DNA from: Pedobacter mendelii
GTDB lineage: Bacteria; Bacteroidota; Bacteroidia; Sphingobacteriales; Sphingobacteriaceae
Reading direction: 5' to 3'
Length of the DNA stretch: 64,000 nucleotides
NCBI RefSeq assembly: GCF_014635725.1
Contig: NZ_BMDJ01000009.1
Location: 62,001 to 126,000 of the forward strand
Part shown: positions 1-8,924 of the stretch, piece after piece
How positions within the stretch are numbered: the stretch's first letter is position 1
How the letters are laid out: each line of letters opens with the position of its first letter
Position numbers and translations under genes: made by a program
The notes under the pieces: generated by a model
The model's database searches: none
What the model saw: the letters and a program-made list of their open reading frames with translations, nothing else
What the model was told of the DNA's origin: nothing

Positions 1-1294
1 TATAAAATTTGTTATAACCTATAGTATCTAATTTTACAAAAATATCGGGTTGTATGCCTCCACTAGTTTTTGGTTTTTTAATCTGAGATAAATTTACACC
101 ATCATTTTTATCGATAGAGTCTTTAAAAGAAGTTAAATCGCCTGTTAATTCACCATCACTCATGCGTTCATCCAATTCATGCTTGTAAGCATCATAACCC
201 TTTTTATACGATTTTTGAATACTTTTTCCCGAAGGTGTGTAGTATCTGGCAATAGTTAAATTTAAGGCAGAGCCATCATTAAAAGAAAATTGTTCCTGTA
301 CCAACCCTTTACCAAAAGAACGGCGGCCAATAATAATTCCCCTGCCTAAATCCTGGATTGCGCCTGCCACAATTTCACTGGCCGATGCCGTATTTTCATT
401 GATTAAAATGGCAAGTTTACCCTGTTGAAAGGTTCCGGTTCCTGTAGAAAAATAATCTGTTCGTGGTTCATGCTTACCTTGTGTGTAAACAATTAATTTA
501 TTTTCGGGTAAAAACTGATCTGCTAATCCCGTTGCTGCACTAAAATAACCACCTCCGTTATCACGTAAGTCTAAAATCAGTTTTTTCATTCCTTTCAATT
601 TTAGGTTACCTGCAGCTTTAGTAAAATCATCATCGGTATTGGCACCAAACTTACTAATTCGAACATAACCTGTTTCAGGATTTATCATGTAAGCGGCATC
701 AATGCTGCTGATGTTAACCTTACCTCTGGTTACCATAACACGGTTGGGTAGCTGACCACCATTGTGCATCAAAAGTACATTTACTCCGCTTCCGGCTTTA
801 CCCCTAAAACGACCACTTAATTGGTCTTTAGGTAAATTTCTTCCACTTACTATTGTTGTATCTATGCTTAAAATTTTATCACCAAGCTTAATTCCAGCTT
901 GGTATGCTGGTCCGTCTTTTATTACACCGGTAACCATCATGGTATCATTAAGCATATAATATTCTATGCCAACTCCTTCGAAATTTCCTTCTAAATCATC
1001 CTGCATGTCTTGCGCATTTAATGGAGGTAGGTAAACGCTGTGAGGATCTAATTGATGCAAAACACTATCTATTGGTAAATTTTGTAAAGAATCTGTATTG
1101 ATGTCGTCTACGTAATTTCCATTAATGATGTGTAGAATTTCATCGAGTTTATCGGAATTTTCGGCCAATCTTGTTGGCTTTTGAATGCCATAACCCTGAT
1201 CTTTAATAAATTTTATACCCAAAAACATCCCGACTATTAAAATTACAGAATAGCTCAAAGCAATCAGGGCATTATTACGGGTATTCTTTTTCAT
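1..1294 (-). CDS. S41 family C-terminal processing peptidase (CtpA/Prc-like), C-terminus cut by window edge
   Basis: The reading frame starts at the ATG complementary to 1292-1294 and runs off the left edge, so 431 residues are visible. An N-terminal membrane anchor (about residues 9-26) suggests a periplasm-facing protein. A PDZ domain follows at about residues 95-165, then the S41 protease core. The Ser-Lys dyad is visible: Ser306 in the motif TASASEIVAG and Lys329 in SFGKGLVQ. Family members cleave proteins near their C-termini and act in envelope protein quality control. The fold and catalytic residues look intact, so it is probably active. It is transcribed away from murQ. The specific substrate cannot be read from the sequence. 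Confidence 0.93.
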   Translation of the reverse strand, partial: MKKNTRNNALIALSYSVILIVGMFLGIKFIKDQGYGIQKPTRLAENSDKLDEILHIINGNYVDDINTDSLQNLPIDSVLHQLDPHSVYLPPLNAQDMQDDLEGNFEGVGIEYYMLNDTMMVTGVIKDGPAYQAGIKLGDKILSIDTTIVSGRNLPKDQLSGRFRGKAGSGVNVLLMHNGGQLPNRVMVTRGKVNISSIDAAYMINPETGYVRISKFGANTDDDFTKAAGNLKLKGMKKLILDLRDNGGGYFSAATGLADQFLPENKLIVYTQGKHEPRTDYFSTGTGTFQQGKLAILINENTASASEIVAGAIQDLGRGIIIGRRSFGKGLVQEQFSFNDGSALNLTIARYYTPSGKSIQKSYKKGYDAYKHELDERMSDGELTGDLTSFKDSIDKNDGVNLSQIKKPKTSGGIQPDIFVKLDTIGYNKFY

Positions 1295-1482
1295 GGACGT
1301 TGTGCAAATTTATGAAAATTAGCGCGTTGATTAAATTTTTAAGTTCGTTATATAGTCTTTTGTTTCTAATATTTAACAATAATTACTATCTAAAAAAGGA
1401 TATTAGAATTTAGGACATATATTTTTGGGATTTTAGCGCAGTTTTTAAAAAGAAATTACCGAATTTTATCAAAATTAAATTT

Positions 1483-2292
1483 ATGGATAGAGTTACCGAG
1501 CATGAATCCAATTACAACCACATTGAAAAAATGTCGGTTTTGGAAGTTTTGCAGGGCATTAATAATGAAGATAAAACTGTTGCTTATGCAGTTGAAAAAT
1601 CTTTGCCTCAGATAGAAAAATTAACTTCAGCTGTTACGGAAAGAATGAAAAAAGGCGGGCGTCTTTTTTATATTGGCGCAGGAACCAGTGGCCGTTTGGG
1701 TGTTGTAGATGCATCTGAATGCCCACCAACTTATGGTGTACCCTTTGATTGGGTTGTTGGAATAATTGCAGGTGGCGATACGGCGATAAGAAAAGCTGTA
1801 GAATTTGCCGAAGATGATGCTGAACAAGCCTGGAAAGATTTGCTAGAGTTTAATATCAACGAAAAAGATTGCCTGGTTGGTTTAGCCGCTTCTGGAACTA
1901 CACCTTATGTAATTGGTGGATTAAATACAGCAAGGAAAATTGGTGTTTTAACAGGATGTATTGTTTGTAATACGGGCGGGCCAATTGCGGCTGAATCTGA
2001 TTTTCCTGTTGAAGTGGTTGTTGGGCCAGAATTTATTACTGGTTCTACAAGAATGAAATCAGGAACAGCACAAAAACTTGTTTTAAATATGCTTAGCACG
2101 ACCGTAATGGTTCAGTTAGGACGTGTTGTTGGAAATAAAATGGTTGATATGCAATTAACCAATAATAAATTGGTTGATAGAGGAATACAAATGGTGGCCG
2201 ACGAATTGAATATTGGGTACGATGAAGCTGCAGAACTTTTGACAACTCATGGAAGTGTACGTAGAGCCGTAGAGGCAAAGCAAATTCATTAG
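1483..2292 (+). CDS. murQ: N-acetylmuramic acid 6-phosphate etherase
   Basis: The 269-residue protein has the MurQ SIS-domain signature, with the phosphosugar-binding stretch GAGTSGRLGVVDASECPPT at about residues 65-83 and GSTRMKSGTAQK near residue 187. MurQ cleaves the lactyl ether of MurNAc-6-phosphate, giving GlcNAc-6-phosphate and D-lactate in cytosolic peptidoglycan recycling. The length is slightly below the about 300 residues of the E. coli enzyme, and the C-terminal helical part is retained. No dedicated MurNAc kinase or transporter lies beside it here. The 188 bp upstream separate it from a divergent protease gene, so it probably has its own promoter. Confidence 0.95.
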   Translation: MDRVTEHESNYNHIEKMSVLEVLQGINNEDKTVAYAVEKSLPQIEKLTSAVTERMKKGGRLFYIGAGTSGRLGVVDASECPPTYGVPFDWVVGIIAGGDTAIRKAVEFAEDDAEQAWKDLLEFNINEKDCLVGLAASGTTPYVIGGLNTARKIGVLTGCIVCNTGGPIAAESDFPVEVVVGPEFITGSTRMKSGTAQKLVLNMLSTTVMVQLGRVVGNKMVDMQLTNNKLVDRGIQMVADELNIGYDEAAELLTTHGSVRRAVEAKQIH

Positions 2293-2296
2293 AAAA

Positions 2297-2470
2297 AATG
2301 ATTGAATAGAGGAATTATAGAAAGTGAGACTGTGGCGATAGGTTTAGACAATTATTAATTCAGAATTCAATCATTCATCATTTTAAATTATAGCTTGATT
2401 GAATTAGAGAATTTAGAATGGCGCAATCGCTCGAAAACATTCACTCATTCAAAAATCATTCATTCAAAAT
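2297..2470. repeat. Intergenic reiterated word GATTGAAT(GA) with inverted copies
   Basis: The spacer between murQ and the next gene is built of variants of GATTGAATAGAG on the left (2300-2312 and 2396-2410) and reverse-complement words such as TCACTCATTC and TCATTCATTCAAAA on the right (2440-2470). The same words recur at 38837-38920 and 50290-50345. The arrangement could fold as an imperfect hairpin and serve as a transcription end for murQ. That role is inference. Confidence 0.5.
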
Positions 2471-2479
2471 TAAAGTTAC

Positions 2480-3046
2480 ATGCACGAAATAGAGCCTTAT
2501 TACCAGTGGAGAGATGATTATATTTCGGCAGAAGATGAGCGTTCTCCTTTTTACAATACCGAATATTCAGAAATATATTTTGATAAGCAGATTTATAACT
2601 TTCTGTTACATCCTCAGTGGGATGAATTTGGCTCGAATACGCTTTATATGAAAGTGCTTTATGCCGATTACGACAGAAGTTATGCAATTATAGAATTTAT
2701 TGGCGAATGGAATGATGCCATAAACAATGATATTATGCTTATGAAGCGAGATATTTTGGAACTAATGATGAATGAAGGCTTGAATAAATTCATCTTAATA
2801 GGTGAAAATGTATTAAACTTCCATGCATCCGACGATAGTTATTACGAAGAATGGTTTCAGGAAGTTGAAGATGGCTGGATAGTCGGCGTTAATTTTCAGG
2901 AACATGTTATCAGAGAATTTAAAGATAACAGTATCGATTATTACATTAACTTTGGAGGTGCTTTTGATAACATGCCTTGGAGAACGCTAAAACCACTACA
3001 ATTCTTTAAAAAAGTTGAAGAGCAGTTGACAAAAAGATTAAATTAA
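2480..3046 (+). CDS. Hypothetical protein, acidic, 188 aa
   Basis: I do not recognise a named domain. The protein is soluble, acidic and aromatic-rich (many Tyr, Trp, Asp, Glu), with no signal peptide or membrane segment. The middle region (about 60-110) alternates hydrophobic strands and a helix, ending in the strand motif NKFILIGENVLNF, and could be a small alpha/beta domain. It starts at ATG 2480, and codon usage matches its neighbours, so it looks like a genuine host gene. It stands alone between murQ and the BI-1 gene, with spacers of about 190 and 240 bp, so context gives no function. Confidence 0.7.
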   Translation: MHEIEPYYQWRDDYISAEDERSPFYNTEYSEIYFDKQIYNFLLHPQWDEFGSNTLYMKVLYADYDRSYAIIEFIGEWNDAINNDIMLMKRDILELMMNEGLNKFILIGENVLNFHASDDSYYEEWFQEVEDGWIVGVNFQEHVIREFKDNSIDYYINFGGAFDNMPWRTLKPLQFFKKVEEQLTKRLN

Positions 3047-3283
3047 ATAATTAGATTTAAAGAAGTAGACTTGATTTCTGGTAATTATTGTTTAAATCAC
3101 AATCGATTAATATTCATGTCAAAAATGCAGTTGGAAAATCAAATATTGAGATGTTAATATAACATTGGCAGGAATAACGTATTTGAAATGAAACTTATTA
3201 ATCTTGCACAATTTTTGATAGAAGAAAATATATCTATTATCAACCATACGAAAAAATTAGATTATTAAATACACAAAAATAAA

Positions 3284-4039
3284 ATGGAACAACAAAATTA
3301 TAATTATCAAACAAATAGTGTTTTTGTACAAGAAGGCTCTGTTTCTAAAAAGTTCTTCGCAAATGTTTTCTTATGGATGTTTGTGGCATTAAGTTTATCA
3401 ACTATTGCAGCATACTTATTTGGAACAAATGAACAATTAATGCAATACTTAATGACAATCAATCCAAATACAGGTAAAGTTGGTATGTCGATATTTGGTT
3501 ACATAGCGATGTTTGCACCACTTGGCTTAGTTTTGCTAATGGGATTTGGTCTTAGCAAATTATCGCTACCTGCATTAATTGGTGTTTTTGTACTCTATTC
3601 AGTATTAACTGGAATAAGTTTGAGCTTTATTCTTTTAGCATATACTTCCGGTTCGGTAGTAAGCTGTTTTGCTGGTGCCGCCGGTATATTTGGAATTATG
3701 GCCGTTATGGGTTATACCACAAATGTCGATTTAAGTAAATTTGGACCAATTTTAATGGTTGGTGTAATTGGTTTAGTTATTGCAACTATAATCAACATGT
3801 TCATCCAAAGTGAAGGTTTTAGTTTATTTATGGCATACATTGGTATTGCAATTTTTACTGCATTAACTGCTTATGATGTACAAAAAATTAAACGCATTGG
3901 CGAAGGTATTGAAGCAAGTGGCGAGCAAGTTTTAGCTGTAGAATCTAAAAAAATGGCTATTGTCGCAGCATTATCTTTATACCTGGATTTCTTAAACATC
4001 TTTCTTTTCTTACTTCGTATATTCGGAAGTAGAAAATAA
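3284..4039 (+). CDS. Bax inhibitor-1/YccA family membrane protein
   Basis: The 251-residue protein has a short polar N-terminus followed by about seven hydrophobic segments that fill the rest of the chain, as in the BI-1 (UPF0005) family. The family-typical segment IFTALTAYDVQKIKRIGEG (about residues 190-208) before the final helix contains the conserved Asp of the BI-1 pH-sensing/Ca2+-leak region. Bacterial members are inner-membrane proteins that leak Ca2+ or interact with FtsH; the role here is unknown. It appears monocistronic, with a 237 bp upstream spacer and its own terminator downstream. Confidence 0.9.
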   Translation: MEQQNYNYQTNSVFVQEGSVSKKFFANVFLWMFVALSLSTIAAYLFGTNEQLMQYLMTINPNTGKVGMSIFGYIAMFAPLGLVLLMGFGLSKLSLPALIGVFVLYSVLTGISLSFILLAYTSGSVVSCFAGAAGIFGIMAVMGYTTNVDLSKFGPILMVGVIGLVIATIINMFIQSEGFSLFMAYIGIAIFTALTAYDVQKIKRIGEGIEASGEQVLAVESKKMAIVAALSLYLDFLNIFLFLLRIFGSRK

Positions 4040-4064
4040 TCGAACAAAACAGAACAATATTCTT

Positions 4065-4092
4065 AAGGCCATGCATTATTGCGTGGCCTTTG
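4065..4092 (+). terminator. Rho-independent terminator after the BI-1 gene
   Basis: The sequence AAGGCCATGC, a 6-nt loop, then GCGTGGCCTT forms a 10-bp stem (one G-T pair), followed by a T-rich run. It lies 25 bp after the BI-1 stop codon and before the SAM riboswitch. Confidence 0.8.
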
Positions 4093-4157
4093 TAATTTTA
4101 TTTGGTAGCAAAGCGATAAATTTTGGAATTGATAATGCTTTGTTGCATTTTTGTATC

Positions 4158-4257
4158 GCTTATAAAGAAAGACGGAGGGATTAGACCCAACGATGTCTTA
4201 GCAACCTGTGCCAACAAGGTGCTAAATTCTATCCCGATTTATCGGGAAAAGATAAGT
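4158..4257 (+). promoter_or_regulatory. SAM-I (S-box) riboswitch upstream of metH
   Basis: The conserved S-box core is visible. A P1 5' strand (CTTAT at 4159-4163) pairs with ATAAG at 4252-4256. Between them are the GACGGAGGGATTAGACCC segment of the P2/J1-2 region, a GATGTCTTAGCAACCTG segment resembling the canonical GATGAAACCCGGCAACC, a P3 arm (GTGCCAACAAGGTGC), and a P4 hairpin CCCGAT-TT-ATCGGG. In this family S-adenosylmethionine binding turns down methionine genes. The next gene is metH, which fits. The aptamer is about 160 nt upstream of the metH start and is followed by a terminator-like hairpin. Confidence 0.9.
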
Positions 4258-4320
4258 TTAGGATTACAATCATTTTCCAACTTTTTAATAAGCTTTTAAG
4301 AATCAGGTATAAAGTATAAT

Positions 4321-4350
4321 ATATCGAGACAGATTTGTCTTATATTTTTT
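4321..4350 (+). terminator. Candidate expression-platform terminator of the SAM riboswitch
   Basis: AGACA (4327-4331) pairs with TGTCT (4336-4340) across a 4-nt loop. An outer ATAT/ATAT extension has a bulge, and the hairpin runs straight into TTTTTT (4345-4350). It sits between the riboswitch aptamer and metH, so it may be the SAM-responsive terminator. The stem is weak (5 bp plus extension), so translational control is also possible. Confidence 0.5.
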
Positions 4351-4417
4351 GCTAATCACCTACAGTTAGGTCGTTTAAGGGAAAATCTTGATACTGACCA
4401 CTTGCTACTACAAACAA

Positions 4418-7400
4418 ATGAGCATAAGAGAAGAATTAGAAAAACGTATTTTAGTGATTGATGGTGCGATGGGTACCATGATTCAGCGTTATACATTAAC
4501 GGAAGAAGATTTTAGAGGGGAAAGATTTAAGGACCATCCCTGCGATGTTAAAGGCAACAACGATTTGCTAAACATTACTCGTCCTGATATTATAAAAGCC
4601 ATACACCTTGAATATCTTACTTCTGGAGCAGATATTATTGAAACCAATACCTTCAGTACACAAAGAATTTCCATGGCCGATTACCAGATGGAAGATCTTT
4701 CGTATGAGATGAGTTTTGAAGGTGCCCGTGTTGCCAAAGAAGCTGTAACCGAATTTATGGTTGCAAATCCGGATAGAAAATGCTTTGTTGCAGGTGCAAT
4801 TGGTCCCACAAATCGTACCTTATCTATGTCGCCAAATGTAAACGACCCTGGTTATCGGGCGGTTTATTTTGATGAACTGGAAGCGGCTTATTACGAACAG
4901 GTTCGTGGCTTGGTAGATGGAGGCTCGGATGTACTTTTAATCGAAACAATTTTCGATACGCTAAATGCTAAGGTTGCCATTGTAGCCATAAAAAAATATG
5001 AAGAAGTAATCGGGCGGAAGTTAGAAATTATGATTTCTGGCACCATAACCGATGCTTCGGGAAGAACATTATCCGGACAAACCGCTGAAGCTTTTTTAAA
5101 TTCTGTTATGCATGCTAAGCCATTAAGTATTGGTTTTAACTGCGCTTTAGGTGCTAAAGAAATGCGCCCGCATATCGAAGAATTGGCTGCAAAAGCGGGT
5201 TGTTATGTATCGGCTTATCCAAATGCGGGTTTGCCAAATGAGTTTGGTGCTTATGATGAACAACCGCATGAAACTGCACACTTAGTAGATGATTTTCTTG
5301 AATCTGGTTTTGTGAATATAGTAGGTGGTTGCTGCGGTACCACACCAGAACACATTAGCTGTATCGCTAAAAACGCTAGAAAAACATCGCCAAGAAAAAT
5401 CCCTAAAATTGAGCCATTTATGCGCTTAAGCGGATTAGAGCCTGTTACCATTACGCCTGAAAGCATTTTTGTAAATATTGGTGAAAGAACAAATATTACG
5501 GGCTCGCCTAAATTTTCTAAATTAATTTTAGGTGGCGATTACGAAGCCGCTTTAGCTGTTGCTTTGCAGCAGGTAGAAGGTGGCGCACAAGTAATCGATG
5601 TAAATATGGATGAAGGTATGCTTGATTCTGAGGCAGCCATGACCAAATTTTTGAATCTTATTGCTTCAGAACCTGATATTGCAAAACTCCCAATCATGGT
5701 CGATTCATCTAAATGGTCGGTGATAGAAAATGGTTTGAAATGTTTGCAGGGGAAAGGAATTGTAAACTCAATTTCTCTTAAAGAAGGCGAAGATAAATTT
5801 AGAGAAAGTGCACGTAAAATTATGCAATACGGCGCTGCGGTTGTCGTAATGGCTTTTGATGAGCAGGGACAAGCGGATAATTTCGAGCGTAGAAAAGAAA
5901 TTTGTAAAAGAAGTTATGATATTTTAGTAAATGAAATTGGCTTCCCGGCAGAAGATATCATTTTCGACCCGAACATTTTAACCGTTGCAACGGGATTAGA
6001 AGAGCATAATAACTACGCAGTAGATTTTATAAATGCCACAAGGTGGATAAAAGAAAACCTTCCTTACGCAAAAGTAAGTGGTGGTGTTTCAAACATATCA
6101 TTCTCTTTTAGAGGAAATAATACCGTACGTGAGGCCATGCACTCTGCATTTTTGTACCATGCCATTCAGGCAGGGTTAGATATGGGCATTGTAAACGCCG
6201 GCATGTTGGAGGTTTATCAGGAAATTCCACCTGAGCTTTTGGAGAGGGTTGAAGACGTTTTGCTTAACCGAAGAGATGATGCTACCGAACGTTTGGTAGA
6301 ATATGCTGATACCATAAAAAGTAAAGGCAAAGAAATTGTTCGGGATGAAGAGTGGAGAAAAGGAACTGTTGAGGAAAGGCTATCTCACTCCCTAGTGAAG
6401 GGAATTGTAGAATATTTGGATGATGATGTTGAAGAAGCCCGACAGAAATATGCCCGTCCAATTCAGGTTATCGAAGGTCCGTTGATGGATGGAATGAACA
6501 TTGTTGGTGATTTATTTGGTGCCGGAAAAATGTTTCTTCCGCAGGTTGTAAAATCGGCAAGGGTTATGAAAAAGGCTGTAGCCTATTTATTGCCTTTCAT
6601 CGAGCAGGAAAAATTAGATAATCCAGACCAAAATCAAAGTTCATCGGCAGGGCGGGTTTTAATGGCAACTGTAAAAGGCGATGTACACGATATTGGGAAA
6701 AATATTGTCGGTGTAGTTTTGGCTTGTAATAATTTCGAAATTGTAGATATGGGCGTGATGGTTCCTGCTCAGGAAATCATCAAAAAAGCCAAAGAAATTA
6801 ATGCAGACATTATTGGTTTAAGCGGATTAATTACGCCTTCATTAGATGAAATGGTTCACTTTGCCAAAGAAATGGAACGTGAAGGTTTTACCATTCCATT
6901 AATTATCGGCGGTGCAACAACTTCTCGCATTCATGCCGCTGTTAAGGTTGCGCCAAACTATTCAGGGCCAGCAATTCATGTTTTGGATGCTTCCCGTAGT
7001 GTTACCGTTTGCAGCACTTTAATGAATCCTGAAACGAAGGGTGATTATGTTGCAGGCATTCGAGCCGAATATGATAAAGCCCGTGAAGCACATTTAAACA
7101 AACGTTCTGATAAGCGTTTTAAAACAATTGGCGAAGCGCGGGAAAATAAATTTAAAATAGATTTTCAGCAAAACCTTCCCGTTCCTGAATTTACTGGAAC
7201 AAGGGTTTTTAATAATTATCCTTTGGAAGAATTGGTTCCTTATATTGATTGGACACCATTTTTTCATACCTGGGAACTTCGTGGAAGTTATCCTAAAATA
7301 TTTGATGACAAAAATGTAGGCGATGAGGCTAAAAAACTTTTCAATGATGCGCAAACATTGTTGAAACGTATTCTGGATGAAAAATTATTAACAGCCAGAG

Positions 7401-8263
7401 GTGTAATCGGTTTTTGGCCAGCAAATGCAGTTGGAGATGATATTGTTTTGGATGTTTCAGATGTTGTTGATGGAAAAGGGAAGATGGAAGATGGAACTGA
7501 AAACCCATTATCCAATTCACAAGTTTTGGACGTAAAAGGTAAAATGGGAAGTGGACTTGAAAATCCATTATCCGATGCTAAAGTTTTGGATGTAAGAGGT
7601 AAAATGGAAAATGGAATTGAAAACCCATTATCCATTTCACATCTTCCATCTTCCATCACCATTCATACCCTTCGCCAGCAAGCAGAAAAAGTAGATGGTC
7701 AGCCATATTATGCATTATCTGATTTTATCGCCCCGAAAGAAAGTGGTATTCAGGATTATTTTGGTGGATTTGCTGTAACTACAGGGATTGGAATAGATGC
7801 ACTCGTTGAAGAATTTGAAAGCAACTACGATGATTATAACAGCATTATGGCTAAAGCACTTGCCGATAGGTTGGCAGAGGCATTTGCAGAGCGTATGCAT
7901 GAGCGGGTGCGTAAAGAATATTGGGGTTATGCAAAAGATGAAAACCTATCCAATACCGAATTAATTAAAGAAGAATACGCAGGTATTCGTCCGGCACCAG
8001 GCTATCCGGCTTGTCCTGAACATACTGAGAAAGGTACTTTGTTTAATTTGCTTGATGCCGAAAATCAAATTGGCTTACGCTTAACCGAAAGTTACGCCAT
8101 GTATCCAACAGCTGCGGTTAGCGGGTTTTATTTTGCCCATCCCGAATCAAGATATTTTGGTTTAGGAAAAATCACAAAAGACCAGATTGATGACTATGCA
8201 ACCAGAAAAGGAATGACAATAGAAGAAGCGGAAAGATGGCTTAGTCCGAATTTGGCGTATTAG
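4418..8263 (+). CDS. metH: Cobalamin-dependent methionine synthase, with an in-frame repeat insertion
   Basis: The protein (1281 residues) transfers a methyl group from 5-methyltetrahydrofolate to homocysteine through cob(I)alamin. I chose ATG 4418 because [20 protein letters not shown] aligns with the family N-terminus; an upstream in-frame ATG at 4388 adds ten unlikely residues. Domains in order: homocysteine-binding barrel with zinc cysteines (GFNCALGAK and the VGGCCGTT motif near residue 305); pterin-binding barrel ([11 protein letters not shown] near 357); cobalamin module with the DVHDIG motif near residue 753 supplying the cobalt-ligand His; and the SAM-binding reactivation domain ([12 protein letters not shown]). 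Residues about 1010-1075, inside the reactivation domain, are three imperfect 20-residue repeats absent from E. coli MetH. A SAM-I riboswitch lies upstream and metF downstream. Confidence 0.97.
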   Translation: MSIREELEKRILVIDGAMGTMIQRYTLTEEDFRGERFKDHPCDVKGNNDLLNITRPDIIKAIHLEYLTSGADIIETNTFSTQRISMADYQMEDLSYEMSFEGARVAKEAVTEFMVANPDRKCFVAGAIGPTNRTLSMSPNVNDPGYRAVYFDELEAAYYEQVRGLVDGGSDVLLIETIFDTLNAKVAIVAIKKYEEVIGRKLEIMISGTITDASGRTLSGQTAEAFLNSVMHAKPLSIGFNCALGAKEMRPHIEELAAKAGCYVSAYPNAGLPNEFGAYDEQPHETAHLVDDFLESGFVNIVGGCCGTTPEHISCIAKNARKTSPRKIPKIEPFMRLSGLEPVTITPESIFVNIGERTNITGSPKFSKLILGGDYEAALAVALQQVEGGAQVIDVNMDEGMLDSEAAMTKFLNLIASEPDIAKLPIMVDSSKWSVIENGLKCLQGKGIVNSISLKEGEDKFRESARKIMQYGAAVVVMAFDEQGQADNFERRKEICKRSYDILVNEIGFPAEDIIFDPNILTVATGLEEHNNYAVDFINATRWIKENLPYAKVSGGVSNISFSFRGNNTVREAMHSAFLYHAIQAGLDMGIVNAGMLEVYQEIPPELLERVEDVLLNRRDDATERLVEYADTIKSKGKEIVRDEEWRKGTVEERLSHSLVKGIVEYLDDDVEEARQKYARPIQVIEGPLMDGMNIVGDLFGAGKMFLPQVVKSARVMKKAVAYLLPFIEQEKLDNPDQNQSSSAGRVLMATVKGDVHDIGKNIVGVVLACNNFEIVDMGVMVPAQEIIKKAKEINADIIGLSGLITPSLDEMVHFAKEMEREGFTIPLIIGGATTSRIHAAVKVAPNYSGPAIHVLDASRSVTVCSTLMNPETKGDYVAGIRAEYDKAREAHLNKRSDKRFKTIGEARENKFKIDFQQNLPVPEFTGTRVFNNYPLEELVPYIDWTPFFHTWELRGSYPKIFDDKNVGDEAKKLFNDAQTLLKRILDEKLLTARGVIGFWPANAVGDDIVLDVSDVVDGKGKMEDGTENPLSNSQVLDVKGKMGSGLENPLSDAKVLDVRGKMENGIENPLSISHLPSSITIHTLRQQAEKVDGQPYYALSDFIAPKESGIQDYFGGFAVTTGIGIDALVEEFESNYDDYNSIMAKALADRLAEAFAERMHERVRKEYWGYAKDENLSNTELIKEEYAGIRPAPGYPACPEHTEKGTLFNLLDAENQIGLRLTESYAMYPTAAVSGFYFAHPESRYFGLGKITKDQIDDYATRKGMTIEEAERWLSPNLAY
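7445..7654 (+). repeat. Three-copy 60-bp-period repeat inserted in metH, bracketed by inverted 15-mers
   Basis: Two full 60-bp units (7501-7560 and 7561-7620) line up base for base, with partial copies on both sides. The core AAACCCATTATCC appears at 7501, 7561 (one change) and 7621. The encoded units read [20 protein letters not shown] and [20 protein letters not shown], preceded by a related longer copy. The 15-mer GGAAGATGGAAGATG at 7479-7493 recurs as a perfect reverse complement at 7640-7654. The whole block keeps the metH frame. Confidence 0.9.
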
Positions 8264-8386
8264 TTTGTTGTCGGTTTTCTGTTGTCAGTTACTGGTTTGG
8301 AAGTTTAGGAAGGTGTATTAGTTTGTTGTCGGTTTTCTGTTGTCAGTTACCGGTTTGGAAGTTTAGCAAATCGTATTAATTTGTTG
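8257..8386 (+). repeat. 58-bp tandem duplication starting at the metH stop codon
   Basis: The motif GTATTAGTTTGTTGTCGG starts at 8257 and again at 8315 (58 bp later), and a third partial copy begins at 8373. The first copy contains the last codon and stop of metH (TAT TAG), so the end of the gene was duplicated into the spacer. The unit itself contains reiterated GTTGTC words. Confidence 0.88.
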
Positions 8387-8456
8387 CCTGTGATTGGTGA
8401 ATTTTTAAGACTACATAAACGACCAAAACATAGTTAGATGCTGTGAAATTAAAATA

Positions 8457-8831
8457 ATGGAAAAAGAAAAGAAGGCATATACAGATTTAGACGTTTGGAA
8501 AGAAGCGAGAGTTTTTGCCAATGAAGTTTATAATGCCACGAAATTATTTCCTAAAGAAGAAATGTTCGGCTTAATAAGTCAAATGAGAAGATGTGCTGTA
8601 TCCATCGCGTCGAATATTGCAGAGGGCTGCGGAAGAAACCATTCTAAAGATAGCATTCAATTCTTTTTTGTTTCCAGAGGCTCTTTATATGAATTGGAAA
8701 CTCAGATTTATATCCCATCTGACCAGAATTATATAAATGAAACATTGGGGAAAGCTTTGCTATCGAAAGTAGAAATCACAAGAAAATTATTGAGTGGCTT
8801 CATCAAATATTATCAAAATCTTGCTAAATAA
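8457..8831 (+). CDS. Four helix bundle protein (S23/intervening-sequence protein family)
   Basis: The 124-residue protein has the family pattern: an N-terminal helix around the motif DLDVWKEARVFANEVY, then FPKEEMFGLISQMRRCAVSI, the ASNIAEGCGR turn, and the SRGSLYELETQ helix. The family was named from proteins encoded in intervening sequences of 23S rRNA, but most members are stand-alone genes of unknown function; some form pentamers. No rRNA is near here. The gene sits between metH and metF with spacers of about 190 and 90 bp that hold repeat words, so it looks like a later arrival in a methionine cluster. A role in methionine metabolism is not implied. Confidence 0.88.
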   Translation: MEKEKKAYTDLDVWKEARVFANEVYNATKLFPKEEMFGLISQMRRCAVSIASNIAEGCGRNHSKDSIQFFFVSRGSLYELETQIYIPSDQNYINETLGKALLSKVEITRKLLSGFIKYYQNLAK

Positions 8832-8924
8832 TTTTTTTATTAGCATCTATAAAAGAAATAAAAATCCATAACAGTGTAACTAAGCATCCTGACAGGCAAC
8901 TAAAAACTGGCAACCCACAACAGA

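Noticed and set aside
4388..4417. Upstream start for metH adding ten residues
   Set aside because: The added residues do not match the family N-terminus; ATG 4418 does.
7445..7654. The metH repeat block as a CRISPR-like or assembly-collapsed array
   Set aside because: Units are contiguous without spacers, diverged from each other and in frame, so they look like genuine tandem repeats in the protein.
8457..8831. The S23-type gene as a marker of a 23S rRNA intervening sequence
   Set aside because: No rRNA sequence is visible on either side; stand-alone genes of this family are common.
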